A stretch of DNA of 21,448 nucleotides from contig JBFXAZ010000097.1 in the NCBI GenBank assembly GCA_050183765.1, forward strand, positions 1 through 21,448, given 5' to 3'. This stretch comes from JAFAZJ01 sp050183765. Lineage in GTDB: Bacteria; Pseudomonadota; Alphaproteobacteria; Reyranellales; Reyranellaceae. Numbering within the stretch: the stretch's first letter is position 1; each line of letters starts with the position of its first letter. A program made the translations under genes and the position numbers. The notes beneath the pieces were generated by a model. The model did no database searches. It saw only the letters and a list, made by a program, of their open reading frames with translations, and had not been told where the DNA came from. Positions 7,945 through 15,307 of this stretch are shown one piece after another.

Positions 7945-8466
7945 TCACACCCCGATCCGATACACCCGCCCACGTTCGTCGATCTTCTCGGATTCGACCT
8001 CGAGCCCGAGCTTCTTCTTGAGCGCGCCTGCGATCGCGCCGCGCACCGTATGGTGCTGCCAGCCGAGCGCGTCGGCGATCTCGGCGACCGTGGCGCCCTC
8101 GGGCCGCTGCAGCATCGCAATCAGATGGGCCTGCTTGGTGTCGGCCCGCGTCCGCGGAGCGGCGGGGGCCCTGCGCGGCTGCGCCGCGCGGCTGGTCTTC
8201 GGCGCTTCGTCCGGATCGATGCCGATGGCGGCAAATGCCGCGTCGGTCGCCACCAGCGTGACGCCGTGGCCGTCGCCGGTCTCGCGCCACACGGGCTCGC
8301 CGCGCTTGGCGTCGACCTCCTCGATCAGCTTCTTGGCCATCAGGCTGGCGACCACCTTCTGCGCCGCGCCGCCCTTGAGGCGATCGGGCAACGGCAGGGC
8401 GAGGCGATCGGCGCGCTGGCACGCCGCGGAGAGGATCACGAGCTGGGAGTCGGAGAGCTTGGTCAT
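7945..8466 (-). CDS. DUF3489 domain protein
   Basis: This 173-residue protein carries a C-terminal DUF3489 domain (about residues 108-173), recognisable from TKQAHLIAMLQRPEGATVAE, then IADALGWQHHTVRGAIAGALKKKLGLEV and RVYRIGV. The domain looks like a winged-helix DNA-binding fold, and the family is frequent in phages and their alphaproteobacterial hosts. The N-terminal part (about 1-75: LSDSQLVILSAACQRADR, VVASLMAKKLIEE) looks like a second winged-helix-type segment, joined by an A/P/R-rich linker (about 88-107). A role in DNA binding or transcription control is inference; no function has been established that I know of. AAGGA lies about 11 bases before the ATG at 8466. It is the last conserved gene of the early run before the inserted plus-strand gene. 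Confidence 0.85.
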   Translation of the reverse strand: MTKLSDSQLVILSAACQRADRLALPLPDRLKGGAAQKVVASLMAKKLIEEVDAKRGEPVWRETGDGHGVTLVATDAAFAAIGIDPDEAPKTSRAAQPRRAPAAPRTRADTKQAHLIAMLQRPEGATVAEIADALGWQHHTVRGAIAGALKKKLGLEVESEKIDERGRVYRIGV

Positions 8467-8488
8467 CGGGGTGGTTCCTTCATCGCGG

Positions 8489-8509
8489 GGGCCGCGACCA
8501 TCGCGGCCC
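8489..8509. other. Perfect 9-bp stem hairpin with 3-base loop
   Basis: GGGCCGCGA (8489-8497), loop CCA, TCGCGGCCC (8501-8509). It sits in the 102-base gap between the 71-residue protein gene and the DUF3489 gene of the leftward run, about 23 bases upstream of the latter's start. It lacks a U tract. It could be an attenuator, an RNA-processing site or an mRNA stabiliser. Confidence 0.45.
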
Positions 8510-8568
8510 TCCTACGACCCCGAGCCCCGAGGGCGAGCCCATCGGGGCGTGGGCGGACGCGTCGCCGG

Positions 8569-8784
8569 TTACGTGGCGTGCTCGCCCTCCTTGAACGCCG
8601 CGTCGGTGATCTGCCGCAGTAGCGCGGCGTAGTGCTCCAGCGTGCCGACGTGCCCCCAATCGATCGCGTCGGGCGCGTAGGCGAAGTGGTCGGCGCTGTG
8701 CGCGCGCAACCGATCGAGCATCGCGTCGATCTCGGCCTTCTTCGCGATGAAGGCGTTGAGGGCGGCGTCGTTGCGGTGGCTCAT
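8569..8784 (-). CDS. Small hypothetical phage protein (71 aa)
   Basis: I chose the ATG at 8784 because GGAG lies 6 bases upstream; an in-frame ATG at 8790 would sit too close to it. The product begins MSHRNDAALNAFIAKKAEID and continues with a mostly helical, acidic sequence (MLDRLRAHSADHFAYAPDAI, then DWGHVGTLEHYAALLRQITD). No motif points to a function. It lies in the leftward phage run between a 178-residue hypothetical and the DUF3489 gene. Similar small helical proteins are common accessory genes in phage early regions. Confidence 0.7.
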   Translation of the reverse strand: MSHRNDAALNAFIAKKAEIDAMLDRLRAHSADHFAYAPDAIDWGHVGTLEHYAALLRQITDAAFKEGEHAT

Positions 8785-8855
8785 GATCATCTCCGGCACG
8801 TTGGCGTGGCCGCATGAACGCTCTGTTCGCGGCCACAGCCAAGTGGATAAGCAGA

Positions 8856-9392
8856 TCATTTCATTGCTATTTTGGGGCCTGTCCGATCACGCCCCCGCAT
8901 CCGCCGGGCATAGGCCATCAGCGCATCGGCGATCTCGTCCGGCGACGCTGTGGCGGTCCAATGGCCGTCGTGCACCAGCGAGAGAATGGCGTCGGTCACC
9001 CGCGGGCCGGTGTCGGCCACCCATGGCAGGTAGCGGACCGCATGGGCGCGCGCGAGATGATCGGGGATGTCGGGCATGCCGCCGCCGGAGCGGCCGGCCG
9101 CCAGCCGCGCCGTGCGCAGCAGGTTGCGGCAGATCGCGGAGAACACCGCGCGGATCTCGGCCGCGGCCTGTTCGGCCAGCGGATCGATCAGCGCATGGCC
9201 CTTCGCATCGCGCCAGTCGAGCAGCACGCGCCACGCGTCGGGGTGCTCCTGCAGCTGCCGCTTCGTCTCGGGCGTCGGGCCGAGGTCCCGCGGACGCGAC
9301 GACGCACGGCGGCGGCGACGCGCCTGCCGCAGCGCTTTCTTCGAGCGCGCGACCGGCGCCGGCTGCGACGGCGTGGTGGCGAGCGGGCTCAT
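8856..9392 (-). CDS. Hypothetical phage protein (178 aa)
   Basis: The start is the ATG at 9392, which overlaps the stop of the upstream DUF6378-like gene as ATGA, a sign of coupled translation. The N-terminus is strongly basic (SKKALRQARRRRRASSRPRD, about residues 17-36), suggesting nucleic-acid contact. The rest is helical, with ETKRQLQEHPDAWRVLLDWR and a C-terminal part reading SLVHDGHWTATASPDEIADA. No catalytic motif is recognised. A replication accessory role is a guess from position only. Confidence 0.7.
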   Translation of the reverse strand: MSPLATTPSQPAPVARSKKALRQARRRRRASSRPRDLGPTPETKRQLQEHPDAWRVLLDWRDAKGHALIDPLAEQAAAEIRAVFSAICRNLLRTARLAAGRSGGGMPDIPDHLARAHAVRYLPWVADTGPRVTDAILSLVHDGHWTATASPDEIADALMAYARRMRGRDRTGPKIAMK

Positions 9393-9646
9393 CGGCTGAC
9401 CTCCCGCAACACCGCGGCGTAGCCGGCGACGTCGATCATGCTGTCGAGATGTTCGGGATCGCGCGACAACCGGGCGAGCTTCACGTCGATCATGCACAGC
9501 GCGACCTGCGCCGGCGTCACGGGATGGCCCAGCGTGATCGACCACCGTCGCGCGATGACGGCCAGGTTGTCGGCCGGCTCGCCGTAAGTCTCGCGCCGGT
9601 TCGCGATGGTGGCGGCCGCCTCCTGCAGCAGAGTCTCGCCGCTCAT
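9389..9646 (-). CDS. DUF6378-like phage protein (85 aa)
   Basis: The protein starts MSGETLLQEAAATIANRRET, then YGEPADNLAVIARRWSITLG, and ends SMIDVAGYAAVLREVSR. The pattern R-x-x-x-Y-G-x-x-x-x-N, with a later M-x-x-x-K-x-x-R and a D-S-x-x-D-x-x-G-Y ending, is that of DUF6378, small helical proteins frequent in phages and seemingly related to all-alpha nucleotide-pyrophosphatase-like folds. A nucleotide-housekeeping role is plausible but unproven. It overlaps both neighbours by four bases (ATGA), so it is translated as part of the same message. Confidence 0.8.
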   Translation of the reverse strand: MSGETLLQEAAATIANRRETYGEPADNLAVIARRWSITLGHPVTPAQVALCMIDVKLARLSRDPEHLDSMIDVAGYAAVLREVSR

Positions 9647-10182
9647 CGCACGCCTCCGTCGGTCTCGGTCGCCCACAGCAGGATGGCGAGGGCGTCCGCC
9701 TCGTTGTCGTCGGCCGGGTTGAACCCGCGTGCACGCACAGCCGCCATGACGGCGGCCTTGTCGGCGTTGCCCTTGCCGGTGACGTGGCGCTTGATGGTGC
9801 CGACCGGCACGCCCTGGTAGGCGATGCTGCGCTGCTCGCACCACGACGTCAGCGTGGCGAGCAGGCCGCCGTGCACGTGCGCGGCGTCGGTGCTGAGGTG
9901 ACGGCGCACCTCCTCGAAGTAGATCGCGCCGATGCCGGCCGCTTCGTCGGCGACGGCCTCGAGCCAGGTGCGGAACCGGAGGTAGCGGATGCCGCCGCCG
10001 TCGTAGCGGCTGGGACGCAACGAAACGGTGCCGCTGGCGATCGCGCCGTCGCGGGCGCGGATCGCGTAGCCGGTGGTGGTGCCGAGGTCGAGGGCGAGCA
10101 GCCCGGTGCGACGGCACGGTGGATGTGCGACGGCGAGCAGGCTTGCATCGTCCGCCGGTAGGGTCAGAGTCGGAACAGCCAT
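9643..10182 (-). CDS. RuvC-like Holliday junction resolvase / phage crossover endonuclease
   Basis: This 179-residue RNase H-fold nuclease belongs to the RuvC superfamily and would resolve four-way or branched DNA during phage replication and recombination. Acidic active-site positions are visible: D in LLALDLGTTTGYAI (first strand), E in AIYFEEVRRH, and D in the final DDNEADALAILLWA helix. The middle segment GVPVGTIKRHVTGKGNADKA, followed by AV, is the RuvC hallmark region. I chose the ATG at 10182, with GGAG 7 bases upstream. The frame is open further, to an ATG at 10311 that overlaps the primase stop as TGATG, but the extra 43 residues are low-complexity S/T/R/P and probably untranslated. 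The stop overlaps the next gene's ATG. Confidence 0.83.
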   Translation of the reverse strand: MAVPTLTLPADDASLLAVAHPPCRRTGLLALDLGTTTGYAIRARDGAIASGTVSLRPSRYDGGGIRYLRFRTWLEAVADEAAGIGAIYFEEVRRHLSTDAAHVHGGLLATLTSWCEQRSIAYQGVPVGTIKRHVTGKGNADKAAVMAAVRARGFNPADDNEADALAILLWATETDGGVR

Positions 10183-10310
10183 GATGGTCTCCGTTGAGGG
10201 GGCGGTCGTGGTCAGGACGGCGACGGAGCGGTTCTTGGCGGAGCTCTCCGTCGTCGTCCGGCTTCGGTCGTGGCGCGTTGCAGGGGGACCGGTGCTGTGG
10301 GGGTGCAGCA
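10183..10310. other. Spacer between primase and resolvase genes
   Basis: This 128-base gap is unusual in a run where neighbours mostly overlap. It could be an N-terminal extension of the resolvase frame. Otherwise I see no hairpin or promoter of note in it. Confidence 0.4.
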
Positions 10311-13256
10311 TCACAGCACCTCCTTCAGCCAGTCGGGCGGATCATCGACCGGTGAACGTGCCGGTGAACGTTCACCACCACGTTCACCGTCAGAAGTCGT
10401 TGATTTATCTGGGTCCGGTGAACGTCGTGAACGTGGTGAACCTATTTCCGGGTCTTCCTTCACGGGCGCCTGCGTGCGCGCGCACGCGTTAGTATTGGGA
10501 ACACGTTCACAACGTTCACGACGTTCACGAGCGTCGTGTAACCCACAGACATCGTTGGACGTTTTTTCGTGAACGTTGGGATCGGCACGTTCACCGACGT
10601 TAACGACGTTAACGAGATCGGGCGGGTCCGGTGAACGTCGTGAACGTCCATCCGCACCCATTTCGTCATCAATGCCCAACTGCCAGCGTTGGGCATTCTG
10701 GTAGGTGCCGCAGACCTCGATGCGAAGGCTCATGTGGTGGACGCGGAAAATGCGACCGCGCATCTTGCCCAGAGCCCGTCCAAGCCGCGTCCGCTGCGCG
10801 TGATCGTTGCCCGATCCGAGCGGCATCGGCGGCTCTGCGTTCAGGGCCAGTTGATAGACGTCCGAGGTCCCGACCTCCGCGGTCCCGAACCGGTCCCACC
10901 ACGCGGCGACGAAGCTGCGCCATATGGCACCCTCGCCGTCGGATGCCCGCATCATCTCATCGAGGTTGGTGAGGAACCCCTCGATGCCGGCGACCTCGAG
11001 CACGCCGCCGAGCGTCTGCGCCCAGGATTCGTAGCTGCCGATGCTGCGCGTGCCGCGCGGCCGGCCGGCGGCGATCCACGCGCGGCACAGGGTGAGGCAG
11101 GCGGCGACGAGACGGCCGCGGTTGGCGCGCACCCAGCTCATCAGATCGGGGTGGCGGAATCCCTCGCGCCGCCATGGCTGGTCGACCCGGGCGTCGAGCC
11201 TGATGCGCACCAGCCGGCGCGCCATCTCGTTGGAGAACTCGGGATTGTTACCGGTGGCGATCCAGATGCAGCGGATGGGCAGCCGGGTCATCTCGGAGGC
11301 GCCGAGGATGCGGTCCTCCCAGAACGGCGCGGTGAGCGCGGCGGCCAGCGCGGAGGAGTCCAGCTGATGGCGCAGGTTGTCGATCAGCACCAGCGACGGG
11401 ATCTGGCGCAGCTTGGCGGTGACGCGCTTGCGCCATTCCTCGTCGTCGCGTCCCTCGGTCATGACGGCGGCGCCGGCGCCGGTGAGGACGGTGGCGAGCG
11501 CATCCACCATCAGCGTGGCGCCGGTGCCGGGCGTGGGCTTCTCGATCAGGTGCAGCGGCGTCGGCCCGTCGATCATGGCGCGCAGGAAGCCGAGCAGCAG
11601 GATCGAGACCGCGTGGGCGCGCTCAGCGAGCGTGGTGAAGGGGAAGTCGCCAAGCAGGTCGTCGATCAGCAGCGCGCGCGCCGAGCCGATGTCGTCCGCA
11701 GCGGGACGCTGCGGCACCGGTGGCATGGTGAACCCCGGCGTCGGCTGGTACAGCAGCCGCGCATCGGGGTGATAGCCCGGCTCGGTGAGCAGCGCGCCGT
11801 TGCGGCCGAACACCGGCGCGGTGACGATCCCGGCAAGCACCGGCAGGCCGGGATCGGGCGTGGCGAGCAGCGACTTGACGAGCGGCATCGGCGGATGGGC
11901 GGGGACGAGTTCGTCCTTGCCGGACGGGCGCCGCCAGTCGGCGAGCTTGGCCAGCATGTGCCGCAGGCGCTCCTCGGTGATCTGCCTCGCCATCGGCAGG
12001 CCATCATCGTCGTGGACGACCCAGGTGGGCAGTCCGGCGCTGCGGAACAGCCAGGGCGTGCGGTTGGACTCGAGCAACAGCGCCCAGGCGCGCCCGTGGG
12101 CGCGGGCGAGGTTGCCCTCATCGGCACGCAGCTGCGGCAACCGGCCGGCGGGCTCGGCGAAGCCGATCGGGCGATTGCGCGTGTCTGCGTTGATTGGCGG
12201 CGCTGTCGCGGGACGCATCTCGGCCGCTTCCACGATGCGCCGGACGGCGTCGGCGCCGTCGCGCTGCAGCACGTCGTTGAAGTCATCACCCGCCTGCGGC
12301 GGCAGGGCGAGCGCGACGCGGCGTCCCTCGGCGCCGAGACGCCGCGCGGCCGCCTCGGCGGCGCGCAACCCGGCGCCCGAGGCATCGTTGTCGGCGAGCA
12401 GGATGACGTGCCGGGCTTGCGGCGGCAGCTGCACCTGCTCGAGATTGTTCGCCGACATCGTCGCCCACGCCGGCATGGCGGGACACGCCGTCATCACCGC
12501 CAGCGCCGTTTCGATCCCCTCGCTCAGGGCGACGACGCCGTCGTCGCCGATCGGCGCCAGGCGCACCGCGCCGCCGGCCACCCGGCCGAGCATCTTCCTG
12601 GGCTTGGCCACGTCGGCCTTCGCCGCGCCGCCCGGGCTGAGATAGGTGCGGTGGACGGCGACCACCGCGCCGACGCGGTCGCGCACGACGCCGACGAGCG
12701 CCGGGTACCCGGTCCGGCTGTCCCAATGCACGAGATCGGGATGGAACAGGAGGTCCGGCGAGGCCGGACAGGCGAGCCCGCGCGCGTGCAGGTAGGTCTC
12801 GCCAGGTGTGCCGCCGATCGGCACCGTTCGCGACAGGATGTAGGCGATCTCTTGTCTGCTGTCCTTCTCCACCTTTATTGGCGAGGCCGGGGGCTCGCGC
12901 CGCGCGGGCGCATCGGGCGACCAGCCGACGAGGTCGGCGGCGTGCGCGAACAGCGCGCGGTCCCTGAGGCCGGTTGCCGCCTCGAGCGCGCTGAGCGGCC
13001 CGCCGCCCTGGTCGCCGTCGAACTCGTGCCAGTCGCCGGCGCGCTCACCCTTGAGCGCGATGACGCACGAGCCGTTCTTGCGTGGCGGCGCGCCGTTGAT
13101 GTTGGCGAACCGCCACTCGTCGCCCTCGCGCCGGCCGTTCGGGAAGTGCTGCGGCACCCAGGACCCGGCACGCTCGCGCAGCCGCGCGACGATGACGTCG
13201 AGATCGTAATGCACCGCAGGCGCGAGGGGCGGTGCGGTATCGTTGAGGTCAATCAA
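10311..13256 (-). CDS. Toprim-domain DNA primase-helicase fusion of phage type
   Basis: This 981-residue replication protein has several recognisable parts. Residues 1-110 form a primase N-terminal region without the CHC2 zinc cysteines. A Toprim domain lies about 240-335, with VALSEGIETALAV (Glu246) and VILLADNDASGAG (Asp289, Asp291). A long middle region (350-540) follows, then an ATPase-like domain about 560-720. There the loop reads KPTPGTGATL (573-582), where the expected P-loop lysine is alanine at 580. A Walker B-like LVLIDN (Asp626) and a conserved IWIATGNNPEFSNEMARRLV stretch follow. The tail from about 868 is low complexity (R/S/P/E/D/N/V) because it overlaps a dense DNA repeat cluster, and it ends DDPPDWLKEVL. 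The start is a TTG at 13256, overlapping the upstream helicase gene by 8 bases. It probably primes and unwinds phage DNA; strand-opening activity is uncertain given the altered P-loop. Confidence 0.88.
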   Translation of the reverse strand: MIDLNDTAPPLAPAVHYDLDVIVARLRERAGSWVPQHFPNGRREGDEWRFANINGAPPRKNGSCVIALKGERAGDWHEFDGDQGGGPLSALEAATGLRDRALFAHAADLVGWSPDAPARREPPASPIKVEKDSRQEIAYILSRTVPIGGTPGETYLHARGLACPASPDLLFHPDLVHWDSRTGYPALVGVVRDRVGAVVAVHRTYLSPGGAAKADVAKPRKMLGRVAGGAVRLAPIGDDGVVALSEGIETALAVMTACPAMPAWATMSANNLEQVQLPPQARHVILLADNDASGAGLRAAEAAARRLGAEGRRVALALPPQAGDDFNDVLQRDGADAVRRIVEAAEMRPATAPPINADTRNRPIGFAEPAGRLPQLRADEGNLARAHGRAWALLLESNRTPWLFRSAGLPTWVVHDDDGLPMARQITEERLRHMLAKLADWRRPSGKDELVPAHPPMPLVKSLLATPDPGLPVLAGIVTAPVFGRNGALLTEPGYHPDARLLYQPTPGFTMPPVPQRPAADDIGSARALLIDDLLGDFPFTTLAERAHAVSILLLGFLRAMIDGPTPLHLIEKPTPGTGATLMVDALATVLTGAGAAVMTEGRDDEEWRKRVTAKLRQIPSLVLIDNLRHQLDSSALAAALTAPFWEDRILGASEMTRLPIRCIWIATGNNPEFSNEMARRLVRIRLDARVDQPWRREGFRHPDLMSWVRANRGRLVAACLTLCRAWIAAGRPRGTRSIGSYESWAQTLGGVLEVAGIEGFLTNLDEMMRASDGEGAIWRSFVAAWWDRFGTAEVGTSDVYQLALNAEPPMPLGSGNDHAQRTRLGRALGKMRGRIFRVHHMSLRIEVCGTYQNAQRWQLGIDDEMGADGRSRRSPDPPDLVNVVNVGERADPNVHEKTSNDVCGLHDARERRERCERVPNTNACARTQAPVKEDPEIGSPRSRRSPDPDKSTTSDGERGGERSPARSPVDDPPDWLKEVL
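10352..10647. repeat. GTGAACGT octamer cluster (iteron-like), both orientations
   Basis: There are thirteen exact copies of GTGAACGT or its complement. Plus-strand orientation starts: 10352, 10364, 10418, 10427, 10569, 10631, 10640. Complement (ACGTTCAC) starts: 10368, 10380, 10503, 10512, 10521, 10587. Near copies occur at 10436 (GTGAACCT) and at 10597 and 10606 (ACGTTAAC). Copies are often spaced 9 bases apart in runs of two or three, with two 12-base spacings. At 10364-10375 two overlap to form the perfect palindrome GTGAACGTTCAC. The cluster lies inside the primase 3' end. In that frame copies are read as RSP/RSR, as ERR/ERC, as NVH and as GER/NVVNV-type peptides, so the conservation is of DNA. 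I did not see the octamer elsewhere in the window. The best reading is a phage replication origin or protein-loading site. Confidence 0.85.
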
Positions 13257-14532
13257 GGATCACCAGCCCGCGCTCGGCGCGCGTGATCGCGGTGTAGAGC
13301 CAACGGGCGCGGTCCTCCGCGGTGCGGCTGAGGCCGTCGTCGTAGACGATGACGTTTTCCCAGGAGGAGCCCTGGGCCTTATGGCAGGTGATGGCGTAGC
13401 CCCAGACGCTTTCGACCAGCCCGCGCATGTCGCGCCAGTCGCGACGCAGCCGGTCGGCGTCGAACGCGACGTGGTCGTCGAAGTGACCCTTGTAGAACCA
13501 TTGCCGCCCGGGGACGGCATCGCCGTCCTCCGTCCACACGGCCGCGCTGAATGCCATCGCCGTCTCGTCGCAGATGTCGGCGAGATGGAGGAACATGCCG
13601 TTGACGAGGCCGAGGTCGTGGCGGTTCTTGAGGCAGATGATCTTCTCGCCGTTGCCCTGCGGGTAGACCGTGGGATAGCCGGCCGCGGCCTTCATGGCGG
13701 TGTTGAGGTCGCGGCGGGTGTTGTTGCGTCCGCAGATGACCTGCCCGCCCTTGAGCAGCTGGTGCGGCCCGACGTCCGATCGCCGCATCTTCCAGACGAA
13801 GGCGTCGTGCGCGCCGTACGGGATGGGCTGCCCTTCCCGCGCCATGGTGGCGAGGCGGACGACGGCGCTGGTCTCGGCCTGGCGATGGATCTCGGTGAGC
13901 ATCACGTCGGGGGCGGCATCGGTGAAGGCGCCCTGGCCCTTGATCGGCGGCAGCTGGCCGGGATCGCCGAGCACCAGGATGGGCTTGCCGAAGGCGAGGA
14001 GATCGCTGGCCATCTCGGCGCCGACCATCGAGACCTCGTCGAGCACGATCAGCTCGGCATCGCGGACCGACGACTGCTCGTTGAGAACGAAGCGGGGCTC
14101 GTGGATGTCGGCGAGTCGAAGCTCGAGGTGCCTGATCTGGGTCAGCGCGAAGGCCCGCTCGGCGGGTCCCATGCGGCCGAGGCCCTCTTGCAGGTCGGCG
14201 AGTTCCTTCTCGACCCGCGCGATCTCCTCGGGCGTTGCCTCCGACACCCGGTAGATCAGGCTGTGGATGGTCGATGCCGGCGTGCCCTTGCGGGTCATCA
14301 CCAGCGCGGCCTTGCCGGTGAACGCCGCAAACAGCACGCCGCCGGCGACCCAGTTGCCGCGGGTCCTGGTGTCGAGCCCGAGCGCATCGATGGCGTGGCG
14401 GGTGATGGTCGACTTGCCCACGCCGGCGTACCCGAACAGTCGGAACACCTGCTGCTGGCGGTTGGGCGTACCGTACCAATCCACGATCGTGCGGATGGCG
14501 TCGACCTGCTGCGGCGATGGCACGAAGCTCAT
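13249..14532 (-). CDS. RecD/Dda-like superfamily 1 DNA helicase
   Basis: This 427-residue SF1B-type helicase has most of its motifs visible. Motif I is GYAGVGKST (Lys40), motif II is VLDEVSM (165-169), motif III is GDPGQLPPI, motif V is TCHKAQGSSWENV and motif VI is LYTAITRAERGLV. Between motifs Ia and II there is a charged helical insertion (about 95-145: TPEEIARVEKELADLQEGLG). Such helicases translocate 5' to 3' on single-stranded DNA, and in phages they support replication-fork progress and recombination. The ATG at 14532 is preceded by GGGAGG with 7-base spacing, and it overlaps the nuclease gene's stop (ATGA). Pairing with the next gene, a Cas4-like nuclease, suggests a helicase-nuclease pair resembling AddAB/RecBCD in logic. 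Confidence 0.92.
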   Translation of the reverse strand: MSFVPSPQQVDAIRTIVDWYGTPNRQQQVFRLFGYAGVGKSTITRHAIDALGLDTRTRGNWVAGGVLFAAFTGKAALVMTRKGTPASTIHSLIYRVSEATPEEIARVEKELADLQEGLGRMGPAERAFALTQIRHLELRLADIHEPRFVLNEQSSVRDAELIVLDEVSMVGAEMASDLLAFGKPILVLGDPGQLPPIKGQGAFTDAAPDVMLTEIHRQAETSAVVRLATMAREGQPIPYGAHDAFVWKMRRSDVGPHQLLKGGQVICGRNNTRRDLNTAMKAAAGYPTVYPQGNGEKIICLKNRHDLGLVNGMFLHLADICDETAMAFSAAVWTEDGDAVPGRQWFYKGHFDDHVAFDADRLRRDWRDMRGLVESVWGYAITCHKAQGSSWENVIVYDDGLSRTAEDRARWLYTAITRAERGLVILD

Positions 14533-15299
14533 GCAGCCACCTCCCAGCAACGACGCGCGTACGCACACCAGCGGCAGAGATGGAAGTCGCGGGAGGCCGC
14601 GACGCGGGGCGGCAGCTCGCCGGCTTCGGCGGCGCGAATGATGTCGACCGCTCGGTCCGAGAGCGCCTGTGCGGCGGGGGCATCGAAGGCGACGATCTCG
14701 TGATGGAGCGCCTGGTTGTCCTTGTTCAACGCGCTGAACAGCGCCGTCTCCAGCGCCATGTAGGCCATGTAGATCTGGAGCTGGGCGTAGTAGACCGGTC
14801 GCGACAGCTGAACGCCACGCTTGGCGATCTCGGTCCAGGACCTGGCGTTGACCGCCTTGTGCTCGAACAGCGCCGGCCAGCTGACGCCGATGTCGGGCCC
14901 GGCGACGATCACGCCGTCGATGTGACCGCGCAGCCGGCCGCCGGCGGCAACGAAACCGAACTGCTCGCCGTCGCGACGGTGGGTGCGCAGATCGAACCCT
15001 GCGGCGCGCAGCCAGCGGATCGAAAGCGCCTCGAACTGATGACCGGCATCGAAGATGCGCAGCAGCGCGCCGTCGAAATCGCGGCCTTCGTCCTTGGGCG
15101 TGTGCGCGATCTCGTAGACGAGCTTGCGCGCACAGGGCTCGCCGATACGGCTGCCGCCGAGATAGTCGCGCGGCAGCTGCCGGCGATAGCGCGCGACGAG
15201 CGCGGCATCGATCAGCGCGTTGATCCGCGCGCCGGGCGGTTCGGCATACGCGTCCACGCCATACACGAAGCCCGAGCCGTGGTTGAGGTCGATCAGCAT
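14529..15299 (-). CDS. Cas4/RecB-like PD-(D/E)XK exonuclease with Fe-S cluster cysteines
   Basis: This 256-residue nuclease of the PD-(D/E)XK superfamily has a Cas4/AddB-like arrangement. Cys56 lies in SRIGEPCARKLVYE, and three more, Cys242, Cys245 and Cys251, in LCRWCAYARRCW; together these four would hold a 4Fe-4S cluster. The catalytic core shows GHIDGVI (Asp128), then FEHKAV (Glu146, Lys148), and the family's YYAQLQIYMAYM helix at about 170-181. Such enzymes degrade DNA ends to make single-strand tails for annealing. The ATG at 15299 has GAGG about 7 bases upstream; a TTG at 15311 overlapping the upstream stop is an alternative. No cas genes or CRISPR repeats are present, so a recombination role with the Sak4-like ATPase is the simplest view. 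Confidence 0.87.
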   Translation of the reverse strand: MLIDLNHGSGFVYGVDAYAEPPGARINALIDAALVARYRRQLPRDYLGGSRIGEPCARKLVYEIAHTPKDEGRDFDGALLRIFDAGHQFEALSIRWLRAAGFDLRTHRRDGEQFGFVAAGGRLRGHIDGVIVAGPDIGVSWPALFEHKAVNARSWTEIAKRGVQLSRPVYYAQLQIYMAYMALETALFSALNKDNQALHHEIVAFDAPAAQALSDRAVDIIRAAEAGELPPRVAASRDFHLCRWCAYARRCWEVAA

Positions 15300-15307
15300 G
15301 GCCCGCC

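Noticed and set aside
9643..10314. Longer resolvase starting at GTG 10314 or ATG 10311
   Set aside because: The extra N-terminus is S/T/R/P-rich and lacks a ribosome site, whereas ATG 10182 has GGAG at ideal spacing. The ATG overlap with the primase stop keeps it possible.
10352..10647. Could the repeat cluster be a CRISPR array?
   Set aside because: Units are 8-9 bases, occur in both orientations, and spacers are irregular and very short. There are no cas genes apart from a Cas4-like recombination nuclease.
10689..13286. Very long plus-strand open frame (865 codons) opposite the primase
   Set aside because: High-GC shadow. The translation is rich in R, H, G, D and E without any fold-like pattern, while the opposite strand encodes clear Toprim motifs.
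14529..15299. Cas4-like nuclease as evidence for a CRISPR system
   Set aside because: No cas1, cas2 or repeats are present. Phages commonly carry Cas4-like nucleases for recombination, and the neighbours are replication genes.
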